NCBI GenBank assembly: GCA_947166625.1
Contig: CAMVEX010000002.1
Span: 115,030-179,029, forward strand
DNA length: 64,000 nt
Direction of reading: 5' to 3'
Source: an uncultured Clostridia bacterium
GTDB lineage: Bacteria; Bacillota; Clostridia; Oscillospirales; Acutalibacteraceae
Shown here: positions 24,260-32,242 of the stretch, piece after piece
How the letters are laid out: every line of letters starts with the position of its first letter
Position numbering within the stretch: position 1 is the stretch's first letter
The notes under the pieces: model-generated
What the model saw: the letters and a program-made list of their open reading frames with translations, nothing else
Databases searched by the model: none
What the model was told of the DNA's origin: nothing
Translations under genes and position numbers: made by a program

Positions 24260-24781
24260 TTAATAGAGATAGGGCTCCAGATTTCTTCTGCTCTTCGGAG
24301 AAATTGCTTTGAAATCGGGGATTCTGTATCTGTTGCCGTCAACATCTATCACATCGAAGCCCTCTCCGTGATATCTGATATTTTTCGTAAGATTTTTGAC
24401 TGTAAAATTCTTTTTATAATCCCCTATCATCACATCAAAATAAAAGTTTCCGAATTTTTCTTTTACCGATTTGATCTCGGTGATGACGGGGCAGAAATAA
24501 CGCTTTGAAAGCTCCTGCGCTATCAGTTTTCTCTGCTCTTCGGGAAAAACGGAGGTATCATTTATGATACCCAGCTCATTCTTTTCCACATCGCAGATAC
24601 AGATATATTTATCGGGCTCGGTCAGAGGCAGAGCCCTTGAAAGAATTACCCTTTTATATTCTTTTCCGTCTATGCGCGCGCCGAGGAAACCGTGAGCGAG
24701 GGCAAAAAATTCGCAGTTTTCGGGCGAAACATATTCGGATTTCAGGGTCTCGGGCGAAATTGTCTGAATTGAATCACTCAT
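24260..24781 (-). CDS. DUF1854-family protein
   Basis: This 173-residue soluble protein, rich in Tyr and Asp, looks like the DUF1854 family: an N-terminal beta part with RVILSRALPLTEPDKYICI, a middle SKRYFCPVITEIKSVKEKFGNFYFDV, and a closing DVDGNRYRIPDFKAISPKSRR. DUF1854 proteins are known neighbours of paired ABC exporters in cyanophycin-linked loci. Here the gene lies between the two ABC genes and overlaps the first by 8 bases (ATGAGTGA), with AGGAGG before the start. Its molecular role is unknown; a cytoplasmic partner or cargo adaptor of the exporter is a guess. The family call is from memory of the pattern and should be tested by profile search. Confidence 0.65.
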   Translation of the reverse strand: MSDSIQTISPETLKSEYVSPENCEFFALAHGFLGARIDGKEYKRVILSRALPLTEPDKYICICDVEKNELGIINDTSVFPEEQRKLIAQELSKRYFCPVITEIKSVKEKFGNFYFDVMIGDYKKNFTVKNLTKNIRYHGEGFDVIDVDGNRYRIPDFKAISPKSRRNLEPYLY

Positions 24782-27146
24782 GATGCTCCTCCTCTGCGTT
24801 TTCTTCCGCGGCTTTTTCTTCTTCGCCGCCGATCCCGATCGTTTTGAGAGCTTCGGACTGTATCTTATAGAGGCGGTAAAACTCGCCTTTGTTTGTCATC
24901 AGCTCGCGATAGGTCCCGTATTCGGCGATGGTGCCGTTATCAATGACGGCGAGATAATCGCTGTCTCTCAGGGTCGAGAGACGGTGGGCTATGGCGATGG
25001 TGGTCCTTCCGTGGGTGAGCAAACCGAGTGAGCGCTGTATATTCCGCTCCGTCTCCGTATCCATCGCGGCGGTCGCTTCGTCAAGGATCAGGATCTTGGG
25101 GTTTTGTATAATCGTCCTGGCGATCGAGATCCTCTGCTTTTCTCCGCCCGAAAGGGATTGACCGCCCGCGCCTACTCTCGTTTCATATCCGTCGGGCAGT
25201 TTCATAATGAAATCGTGAGCGCACGCCGCCTTTGCCGCAGCTATCACCTCATCCATAGAGGCGTCGGGTTTAGCGTATCTGATATTGTCAGCTATCGAGC
25301 CGATAAAAAGATATATATCCTGCGATACAAGGCCGATATTTCTTCTCAGCTCCGAAAGCTTCAGATCTTTCACATCAATGCCGTCTATCTTAACACAGCC
25401 GGACTTCGCGTCATAAAGGCGGGCAATGAGATTGGCGATGGTCGTTTTGCCCGCACCGGTCTTGCCGACTATTCCGAGCATCGTCCCCGCGGGAGCTTTG
25501 AGCGAAAGCTTGTTGATTACGGGTCTTGCGGGCTCATATTCAAACTCAAGCTCGTTTATCTCCACATCGCCGCGCAGATTTTCAAACCCGACGGCGTCGG
25601 CTTTTTCCGTTATATCGGGGACGGCGTCTGCGATTTCAAAAACACGCTGAGCCGAATCGGAGCATCTTGCCCACCAGTTTGAGATCCACGCCAGAAATCC
25701 GAAGGGCTCCTTGAGCATATTCACATAGACTATGAAGCTCAGCAGAGTTCCGGTAGTCATATTGCTCTCGCCCTTCGCCACCATTACGCCGCCCGCTCCG
25801 AGCACAAGCGTTGTGAGAAGCAAGACAAAGATTTCGAGCAGCGGGAACAAAGTGGCTTCTGCCACTCCGAGCCTGACTTCCGCATTCTTCACATTATCAG
25901 AAACGGCGGAGAAATGCTCAAATTCATCTTCCTCTTTGGCAAACGCCTTGATGATACGCTGGCCGTTGATATTATCGCTCACAAGCGAACGCGCTCTCGA
26001 ATGCATTACCCACACTCTGTGATGCATCCGCCTGAAAAGCCTGTCGCCGAGGACGAGCGTGAGTATCAGCAGAGGAGTGGTTATCAGAGCAAGCAGGCTC
26101 AGCCGCCAGTTCATTGAAAACATTATTATCAAAATGCCGATGAGCATTGAAACATCTATTATGAATCTCGGCACTCCGTCGGTAAAAAACCAGTATATAT
26201 TATTTGCGTCTCTCGTAACTCTGTCCATCAATGAGCCCGTCTGCTTTGAGGAATAGAATCCCACCGAAAGGCGCTGCATCGCGTCAAAAATCTTGACCTT
26301 GATATCATACATCACTCTGGGCATTATGGATGCGGATAAATATTCCTGAAATATCGTAAGGCCGGTATTCAGAAGCCTCATACCCACCACAGTGAGCACG
26401 AGCGTACCGAGAGCTTTAAGGCTCTGCTCAAGAGGCCCTCCGCCCGAGAGCACATTATCATAGAGGGCGCGGGTGCTCACCTGGGGCACAAGCACCTGAG
26501 CGGCGGCGGAAAGCACCATCACAAAAATTATGACCGCAATCTGCCGCACATGGCCGCCGAAAAACTTAATCAGGCGCACCGCCGTGCCTTTATTCTTATC
26601 GTGCTTTTTGCAATAATCCTTGCCGGGCGGGCAGGGAGCGCCGCATTTTTTACATTTGCCGCCCTCTTTGCCGGGCTGATCATCCTCCGGGATCTCTCCC
26701 GTTTCTTTGTATGAATTGAACGCTCTCGCGAAAAAATCAAAATCTCCGATAAGCCCGAGCGAGAAATAAGTCAGCGGTATATCCTCGCTGTTTTCGGACA
26801 TAATGAGCCTGCCCGTGGATGTATATCGCTCCGCATTCAGAGACCTGATATTATCCGCAGGTATCGCCTCGATTTTATCAATTAAGACCGACGGCTCGGG
26901 AGAAACATGCTTTTTGGGGCGCTTGACCGTTTCCTCCCTGCCGCGTATTATGTAGATCCCCTTATCATCAAAGAAAAGCCATGAATCGTGATAAGCCGCC
27001 TCATTATCCATATCTCCGCGGCATGCTGAGATAAGTCCTTCTGTTGAAAGACCTTTTTCCTGAGCCGCTCTGCAAATATGGGCGGGCAGTTTATTTTTAT
27101 TTTTATTTTCTCTCTCCGGAGGATCCGGCGGACGGTGTTTTTTCAT
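24774..27146 (-). CDS. ABC exporter with long N-terminal extension and zinc ribbon, first half-transporter
   Basis: This 790-residue protein has a soluble N-terminal domain (about 1-155; SWLFFDDKGIYIIRG, LTYFSLGLIGDFDFF), a short zinc-ribbon-like motif (CKKCGAPCPPGKDYC, about 164-178), an exporter membrane domain (about 195-490) and an ABC ATPase (GKTGAGKTT, LSGGEKQ, ILDEATAAMD). The tail is very Glu-rich and ends in two His. The N-terminal domain may sense or bind the same ligand as DUF1854. It lies 6 bases after the U32 peptidase gene and is co-transcribed with it. Typical bacterial half-exporters are about 580 residues, so about 200 residues are extra. Confidence 0.8.
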   Translation of the reverse strand: MKKHRPPDPPERENKNKNKLPAHICRAAQEKGLSTEGLISACRGDMDNEAAYHDSWLFFDDKGIYIIRGREETVKRPKKHVSPEPSVLIDKIEAIPADNIRSLNAERYTSTGRLIMSENSEDIPLTYFSLGLIGDFDFFARAFNSYKETGEIPEDDQPGKEGGKCKKCGAPCPPGKDYCKKHDKNKGTAVRLIKFFGGHVRQIAVIIFVMVLSAAAQVLVPQVSTRALYDNVLSGGGPLEQSLKALGTLVLTVVGMRLLNTGLTIFQEYLSASIMPRVMYDIKVKIFDAMQRLSVGFYSSKQTGSLMDRVTRDANNIYWFFTDGVPRFIIDVSMLIGILIIMFSMNWRLSLLALITTPLLILTLVLGDRLFRRMHHRVWVMHSRARSLVSDNINGQRIIKAFAKEEDEFEHFSAVSDNVKNAEVRLGVAEATLFPLLEIFVLLLTTLVLGAGGVMVAKGESNMTTGTLLSFIVYVNMLKEPFGFLAWISNWWARCSDSAQRVFEIADAVPDITEKADAVGFENLRGDVEINELEFEYEPARPVINKLSLKAPAGTMLGIVGKTGAGKTTIANLIARLYDAKSGCVKIDGIDVKDLKLSELRRNIGLVSQDIYLFIGSIADNIRYAKPDASMDEVIAAAKAACAHDFIMKLPDGYETRVGAGGQSLSGGEKQRISIARTIIQNPKILILDEATAAMDTETERNIQRSLGLLTHGRTTIAIAHRLSTLRDSDYLAVIDNGTIAEYGTYRELMTNKGEFYRLYKIQSEALKTIGIGGEEEKAAEENAEEEHHE

Positions 27147-27152
27147 ATTGCC

Positions 27153-29204
27153 TCACAATACATTTCTGTAATATAATCCGCGCGTAAATCCGTAATCGGG
27201 CACCGAGCCCGAGTGATAACCGTCAATTATCTTTTTTATCTCTTCACTATTTTCCACGGTAAAATACAGCAGATCGAAATCGGTATTTTTAATATCCGCG
27301 AGCCTGTCTGTCATACAGACGGGCACGGAATTGTAAATAAATGAGAATCCGTATTTGCATCTTACGGGGAATCTCGCTCCGGTGCGATCCACAAGTTCGC
27401 TTTGCCTGCCGCATTTTTCACACGAAAGCTCATTCTTAACGGGGCAGTTTCTCGTGACCATAAGCGGAAGCCTGCCGTAAATGAGCACCCCTCTCGGAAG
27501 GCCGCCGCCCAGACGCGAAATCTCATCGGCGAGCAGCTCTGCCGAAGCGAGACAATCCGCGGCTCCGAGCTTTTCGATTTCTTCGACGGCTCTTGTGTTG
27601 AATAAATTCATACCGAAGCCTGAGGCGAATCGCATACCCGCCTTTTGCGCGAGGGCGACCCCGTCAAGATTGCCTGCCGATACAAGGCTCACGCCGAGGT
27701 TTTTAAGTTCAAGCAGTCTTTTGAGGAATTTTTCTTCATTGGAAAATACACATACCGGTATCTCGACCGCCGTCTGAGGAAATCTGCCGATGAGCGATCT
27801 CACGGCTTCATCCGGCGTATCAAGGGGTATTATTATCCTGTCGGCATATATGCCGGCGGGTATCGTTTTATGATCCGAAAACCGCAAATGAAGCTGTTTT
27901 TTATCGGATGCGATATGCGGTTTGACCGTGATCTTTATATCGTTTACGGTGTATTTGACTTCATTTTTGATTTTTTCATTCAGAGCTTCGAGAGCTCTGC
28001 GCCTGAGAGAATTTATTTCCGAAGCGGAAATATAAAGCCCCGGCTCAATGACACATCCGATTTTTCGGGCATAATACTGCGTACCTCCGCATTTTGAGAG
28101 CCTTGAAGAAATATCTTCTTCATCTGCCTCGCGGTTTACAGCAGCCGCAGGCGCCGCATCGGATGAGACGGAAACCGTGAATTTGCCGCACTTCGCTTCA
28201 AGCGAAGCGGGCACGCCGCTCTTTAAGGTGAATTTCATATCGACGGGAAGCAGCGGCCTTTCGTTTTCATAAAGATGAGAGAGCTCACCGAGGACCTTTG
28301 AAGCCGAAACGACATCGTCCTTCGTCCTCACTCCGAACATATCTCTGCCGATCTTGCCGTCATAATATCCGCTTGTGAAACCGGAGCGCGAAAAGACCGA
28401 GCCGAGCGCAGAATTCACCGAATCATCATAAATCCCGTCCCGTGAATTTTTACAGGCGGTCACCGCCGCCGCGACATATTCCGGCCTCTTCATTCTTCCC
28501 TCTATTTTGAGGGAGCAGACTCCCGCTTCGGCAAGTTCGCCGATTTTATCGGTGAGCGAAAGATCTTTGAGGCTGAGGTTGCATCCGCCCTGCCTGTTTA
28601 TCCCGAAGGGAAGCCTGCACGGCTGGGCGCAGAGCCCTCTGTTTCCGCTTCTGCCGCCGATAACACTGCTCATAAGGCACTGACCCGAAAGGCACATACA
28701 CAGCGCCCCGTGAACGAATGCTTCGAGCTCGATATCCGTATTGGCTGCGGCGTTTATTATTTCTTCCCTTGAAAACTCACGCGGAAGCACCGTGCGCGAA
28801 AAGCCGAGATTGCGGAGCAAATTCATCCCCGACGGCGTATTCACCGTCATCTGCGTTGAGGCGTGAAGCCGTATATCGGGGCATATCTCTCTGACCGCAG
28901 ATGCCACACCGGGATCCTGGATGATGAAGGCGTCGGCTCCGAGGCGGCAGACCTCTTTGATCTCGCCGCAGAGAGCTTCAAATTCCCTGTCTTTTACAAG
29001 GGTATTTAAGGTGATATAAACTTTTACTCCTCTTTCGCGGCAGTAGTCGATCGCTTCTTTAAGCTCTCCGCCGTCAAAATTTGCGGCGTTGCGCCTGGCA
29101 TTAAATGATTTGCCGCCGAAATAAACTGCGTCGGCGGAGCATCTGACAGCCGCCTTTACGGAATCGAATCCGCCTGCGGGAGCAAGGATTTCGGGTGTTT
29201 TCAT
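27153..29204 (-). CDS. U32-family peptidase-like protein (RlhA/DUF3656 type)
   Basis: This 683-residue protein has the U32 TIM-barrel start (ILAPAGGFDSVKAAV, DAVYFGGKSFNAR), then HGALCMCLSGQCLMSS and GNRGLCAQPCRLPF with the conserved cysteines. A further C-terminal part contains a DUF3656-like region and another cysteine cluster (CPVKNELSCEKC). U32 members act as collagenase-like peptidases or, like RlhA/TrhP, in prephenate-dependent RNA hydroxylation; the long two-part architecture favours the RNA-modifying group. It overlaps zapA by ATGA and is followed by the ABC genes, all in one transcript. The family is clear; the reaction is uncertain. Confidence 0.85.
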   Translation of the reverse strand: MKTPEILAPAGGFDSVKAAVRCSADAVYFGGKSFNARRNAANFDGGELKEAIDYCRERGVKVYITLNTLVKDREFEALCGEIKEVCRLGADAFIIQDPGVASAVREICPDIRLHASTQMTVNTPSGMNLLRNLGFSRTVLPREFSREEIINAAANTDIELEAFVHGALCMCLSGQCLMSSVIGGRSGNRGLCAQPCRLPFGINRQGGCNLSLKDLSLTDKIGELAEAGVCSLKIEGRMKRPEYVAAAVTACKNSRDGIYDDSVNSALGSVFSRSGFTSGYYDGKIGRDMFGVRTKDDVVSASKVLGELSHLYENERPLLPVDMKFTLKSGVPASLEAKCGKFTVSVSSDAAPAAAVNREADEEDISSRLSKCGGTQYYARKIGCVIEPGLYISASEINSLRRRALEALNEKIKNEVKYTVNDIKITVKPHIASDKKQLHLRFSDHKTIPAGIYADRIIIPLDTPDEAVRSLIGRFPQTAVEIPVCVFSNEEKFLKRLLELKNLGVSLVSAGNLDGVALAQKAGMRFASGFGMNLFNTRAVEEIEKLGAADCLASAELLADEISRLGGGLPRGVLIYGRLPLMVTRNCPVKNELSCEKCGRQSELVDRTGARFPVRCKYGFSFIYNSVPVCMTDRLADIKNTDFDLLYFTVENSEEIKKIIDGYHSGSVPDYGFTRGLYYRNVL

Positions 29205-29536
29205 TTTTTTGATTTGAGGAGTTTCAATTCATTCTGAAGGCGTTCATTCTCGCGCCTGGCTATCTCGGCGTCCGTCCTCGATCTGGCGGCATCCTCAAGA
29301 TATGAATGGATCTGGCTTCTTAAATTTTCGCAGGTCTGCTCGGATTTTTTGTATCTGTCGGCGTATTCAAACGCGGTGAGCACCGCCGCCTGAGTTATCG
29401 AAAATCTGCCTCCGGAACGGAGCACTTCGTTTATTTTGCCGTCAACCTCGGCGGCGAGATTTTCTATATATTCAGCTTCGTCATCGGTATTTATGCTGTA
29501 GCCTTCGCCGGCTATATTCAGCTTTATTTTTTCCAT
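29201..29536 (-). CDS. zapA: cell division protein ZapA
   Basis: This 111-residue protein matches ZapA: an N-terminal beta-alpha domain (KLNIAGEGYSINTDDEAEYIENLAAEVDGK) and a long C-terminal coiled coil (about 60-110). ZapA promotes FtsZ bundling at the division site. The AAVLTAFEYADRYKK helix is typical. It is the first gene of the run zapA-U32-ABC-DUF1854-ABC; a zapA-U32 pair is common in Clostridia. A -10-like TATAAT with TTTACT 18 bases upstream (minus strand, 29572-29601) may be its promoter. Confidence 0.88.
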   Translation of the reverse strand: MEKIKLNIAGEGYSINTDDEAEYIENLAAEVDGKINEVLRSGGRFSITQAAVLTAFEYADRYKKSEQTCENLRSQIHSYLEDAARSRTDAEIARRENERLQNELKLLKSKK

Positions 29537-29625
29537 TTCACACCTCTGAATAAATTTGATGATACAGATTTATTATACCCACAGCGCAAGATAAAAGTAA
29601 ATAGTTTTTTTGAAAAATTTAATCA

Positions 29626-29654
29626 TTGTATAGCCTGCGGCAATATGTTATAAT
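29626..29654 (+). promoter_or_regulatory. promoter of the lipoprotein gene
   Basis: TTGTAT and TATAAT are spaced by 17 bases, 15 bases before the ATG. Confidence 0.6.
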
Positions 29655-29669
29655 GTAGCAGGTGATTTT

Positions 29670-30593
29670 ATGAAAAGGACTGCGGCGCTTATTTCGGCGC
29701 TGATGATAATTCTCTCTCTGTGCTCCTGCACTCTTAAAAAAGAAAAAACCGCCCTTGTGATTTCGGGGACCGATATAGGCGAGGAGATATATGATTACTA
29801 TTATGATCTTGTCGAGGGCAGGCCTTCGGACTACGGCCTCTCGGATTCGCCGAAAGAAAGAGATATAAAAGAGGCGGCGGTCGGTTTATGCAAGCGCTAT
29901 ATCGCGCTCAATTCAAGCTTTGTCATTCACAAACTGTCGCTCTCCGCATCGGATAAAGTCGATATCTCCGATAAAGTCAACGACCACTGGATCAGATTTG
30001 CAAACCACTACAATAAAATCGGGGTTTCAAAACAGACGCTTTATAAAATCTTCACCTCGGAAGCGTACGAGGATGTGATCTTTTCGGCCATGTATGATAA
30101 AGGAGTGAATGACTCGGCGCAGGAGAAAAAAATCAAACAGTATTTTTACTCCGAATATGTCGCTTTCAGAAGCGTATGCGTTTATTTTACGGGCACGGGC
30201 GGCAGCTCCGAAATGACCGAGGCGCAGAAGCGCGCCGTGATCGACTCGATGAATGACATTGCGCGCGAGGCGGGGGAAACCGCTGAATCATTTATCTCCG
30301 TGAGCGCGGGGAAGGGATATACCGCGAGCGATACCGTAGTCATAAAGAGAGGGTCGGACGGCTACCCGAACGGATTTTTTGACAGCATCTATGATCAGAC
30401 CGATAATTCAGTCAAGACCATCGCCTACGGCGACTGTGTGTTTGCGGTGCGCAAAGAAAACCTTGAAGCTCTCGGAGAGGGGCTTTATGCCGGATACCGC
30501 TCCGCGCTGATAAAAGATATGTATGCCGAAGAGTGGCAAAGCACGCTCGACAAATATATTGAAACATTCACCGTAGATGAAAAAAACATATAA
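29670..30593 (+). CDS. lipoprotein, SurA/PrsA-like helical chaperone domain without PPIase motif
   Basis: This 307-residue protein has a lipoprotein signal with lipobox LCSC (lipidated Cys about 19). The following region (VISGTDIGEEIYDYYYDL) and the long helical body resemble the N-terminal chaperone part of SurA/PrsA-type proteins. I see no convincing parvulin domain, so catalytic prolyl isomerase activity is doubtful. It would sit on the outer face of the membrane and could assist folding of secreted proteins. ATG follows AGGTGA at 5 bases. It is monocistronic between its own promoter and terminator. The assignment is moderate and rests on general pattern. Confidence 0.55.
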   Translation: MKRTAALISALMIILSLCSCTLKKEKTALVISGTDIGEEIYDYYYDLVEGRPSDYGLSDSPKERDIKEAAVGLCKRYIALNSSFVIHKLSLSASDKVDISDKVNDHWIRFANHYNKIGVSKQTLYKIFTSEAYEDVIFSAMYDKGVNDSAQEKKIKQYFYSEYVAFRSVCVYFTGTGGSSEMTEAQKRAVIDSMNDIAREAGETAESFISVSAGKGYTASDTVVIKRGSDGYPNGFFDSIYDQTDNSVKTIAYGDCVFAVRKENLEALGEGLYAGYRSALIKDMYAEEWQSTLDKYIETFTVDEKNI

Positions 30594-30606
30594 ACAGAAA
30601 AAAGAG

Positions 30607-30631
30607 ACGGACGGCTTACGCCGTCCGTTTT
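30607..30631 (+). terminator. intrinsic terminator after the lipoprotein gene
   Basis: ACGGACGGC pairs with GCCGTCCGT around TTAC, followed by TTTC. Confidence 0.75.
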
Positions 30632-30644
30632 CATGTGATTCTGA

Positions 30645-30866
30645 TTAAAAGTTTGCGAATGCTGCAAGGAACTTGTTTACCATTTCCCAGATGGGATTCC
30701 AAATGCTGCTGTACTTCGTGAGAAGCTCCGCAATGGTGGTGGTATCAACAGTCCTGATATCAAAGCCGTTTGCTACTGCGGCAAACATATTGACTATCAT
30801 ATCCTGAAGAGCCGAAGTATCAACTGCCTTGAAAACATCTGCAAGCTGAGTGAAGAAAGTTTCCAT
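30645..30866 (-). CDS. small 73-residue protein of unknown function with strong promoter
   Basis: The protein (METFFTQLADVF to NKFLAAFANF) has no signal peptide and is mostly amphipathic helix with few charges: Asp/Thr-rich in the middle, aromatic at the C-terminus. The start at 30866 has GGGGGA about 8 bases upstream; a longer frame is rejected. It is preceded by a perfect-consensus promoter (30900-30928), which suggests high expression, and it stands alone between the lipoprotein and hflX. Its last 18 residues (WNPIWEMVNKFLAAFANF) recall the aromatic amphipathic tails of the secreted proteins at 17704 and 19742. No family recognised. Confidence 0.55.
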   Translation of the reverse strand: METFFTQLADVFKAVDTSALQDMIVNMFAAVANGFDIRTVDTTTIAELLTKYSSIWNPIWEMVNKFLAAFANF

Positions 30867-30899
30867 AACTGTATCCCCCGTTAAAATATTTGTAACCTT

Positions 30900-30928
30900 A
30901 TTATATAGACCGTATTCTGACTTGTCAA
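30900..30928 (-). promoter_or_regulatory. perfect consensus promoter of the small protein gene
   Basis: Minus-strand TTGACA and TATAAT (both exact) are spaced by 17 bases, 34 bases before the start. Confidence 0.85.
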
Positions 30929-30949
30929 GTGTCAAAATGTTAAAAATGT

Positions 30950-32197
30950 TTATACACAGTATTGCCTGTATTTGTCTATCAATTCAACATCGGCGGTTAT
31001 GTCGAGGAATAATCCGTCCTCCCTGTATTCCTCATTTGCGATCACGCCGTCGCGCCTCATGGCGGCGGCGGCAGAGCCGTCCGTATAGGGGATCAGCATC
31101 TTTACACGCGCCCTTGAAGGAGGCAGGGTATCGGAGATTGCTTTGAGAAGATCATCAAGCCCTCTGCCGTCAAGCGCAGAGATTTCGACCGAATCGGAAA
31201 TATGAATCGGGAGGGCTTCGGAGCGCGGCAAATCGCATTTGTTGAGAACGGTTATTACGGGCTTCCCCCCGCATCCGAGCTCGGCGAGCAGATCTTCCGT
31301 CACCTTTATATGCTCGGGACATTCGGGATCAGATGCATCGCATACATTCAGTATCAGCTTGGCGCCGACCGCCTCTTCAAGAGTCGATTTGAAGGCCTCA
31401 ACGAGATTATGCGGCAGGCGGCGTATGAATCCTACGGTATCTATCAGCATTATTTTTCTGCCGTCCGGCAGGGTAAGTGCTCTAGCCGTTGGGTCAAGGG
31501 TTGCAAAAAGTTTATCCTGCGCGAGGACTCCCGCCTGAGTGAGCGTATTCATCAGAGTCGATTTGCCTGCGTTTGTGTAGCCGACTATTACAACGGTTTC
31601 CACTCTGTCTTTTTCGCGCCTCGTGCGCATCATATTGCGGCGTTTTTCAAGCTCCTCAAGCTCATCCTCAAGAGTTTTTATGCGCCGCCTGATATGCCTC
31701 TTATCGCTCTCGAGCTTTGTTTCGCCCGGTCCTCTCGTTCCTATACCGCCGCCCAGGCGCGAGAGCTTATGCCCCTGGCCGACAAGGCGCGGCAGATTAT
31801 ATTTGAGCTGGGCGAGCTCCACCTGAAGCTTGCCTTCGTTGCTGACCGCTCTGAGAGCAAAAATATCGAGGATGAGAGTTGTCCTGTCGATCACCCTCAC
31901 TCCGAGGGCATCCTCCATATTCCTCTGCTGGACCGGTGACAGCTCACTGTCTGCGATCACTACATCTATCTCGTTGTTTTCGCAGAATTCTTTTAATTCG
32001 TCAAGGCGTCCGCTTCCGAGGAAAAGAGCGCCGTCGGGTCTGTCTCGCTTCTGAGATACAAAGCCCGCGACCTGCGCGCCCGCTGTCTGAGCGAGCTCTT
32101 CGAGCTCCGCAAGGGACGAGTCGCAGTCATATTCCCCGGTATCGACGGCGACCAGCACCGCCTTTTCGGGCTCCTGTTTGTTTTCGTAAAACTCCAT
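30950..32197 (-). CDS. hflX: ribosome-associated GTPase HflX
   Basis: This 415-residue GTPase has the N-terminal HflX domain (GSGRLDEL, VVIADSELSPVQQRNME), a linker helix with LPRLVGQGHKLSRLGGG, and a GTPase domain with GYTNAGKST (about 207-215), LIDTVGFI and NKCD. HflX splits or rescues stalled ribosomes, often under heat or antibiotic stress. Length and motifs are normal. It follows the 609-residue membrane protein gene after a hairpin of moderate terminator strength. Two shadow frames on the plus strand are not genes. Confidence 0.92.
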   Translation of the reverse strand: MEFYENKQEPEKAVLVAVDTGEYDCDSSLAELEELAQTAGAQVAGFVSQKRDRPDGALFLGSGRLDELKEFCENNEIDVVIADSELSPVQQRNMEDALGVRVIDRTTLILDIFALRAVSNEGKLQVELAQLKYNLPRLVGQGHKLSRLGGGIGTRGPGETKLESDKRHIRRRIKTLEDELEELEKRRNMMRTRREKDRVETVVIVGYTNAGKSTLMNTLTQAGVLAQDKLFATLDPTARALTLPDGRKIMLIDTVGFIRRLPHNLVEAFKSTLEEAVGAKLILNVCDASDPECPEHIKVTEDLLAELGCGGKPVITVLNKCDLPRSEALPIHISDSVEISALDGRGLDDLLKAISDTLPPSRARVKMLIPYTDGSAAAAMRRDGVIANEEYREDGLFLDITADVELIDKYRQYCV

Positions 32198-32213
32198 ATA
32201 TTCACCGTTTTAA

Positions 32214-32236
32214 GGGGCGACAGTTTTTGTCGCCCC
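32214..32236 (-). terminator. hairpin between the 609-residue gene and hflX
   Basis: GGGGCGACA pairs with TGTCGCCCC; on the minus strand it is followed by TTAAAA, a weak T tract, so it may be an attenuating terminator. On the plus strand a better T run follows, but no plus-strand gene ends here. Confidence 0.5.
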
Positions 32237-32242
32237 CGTTTT

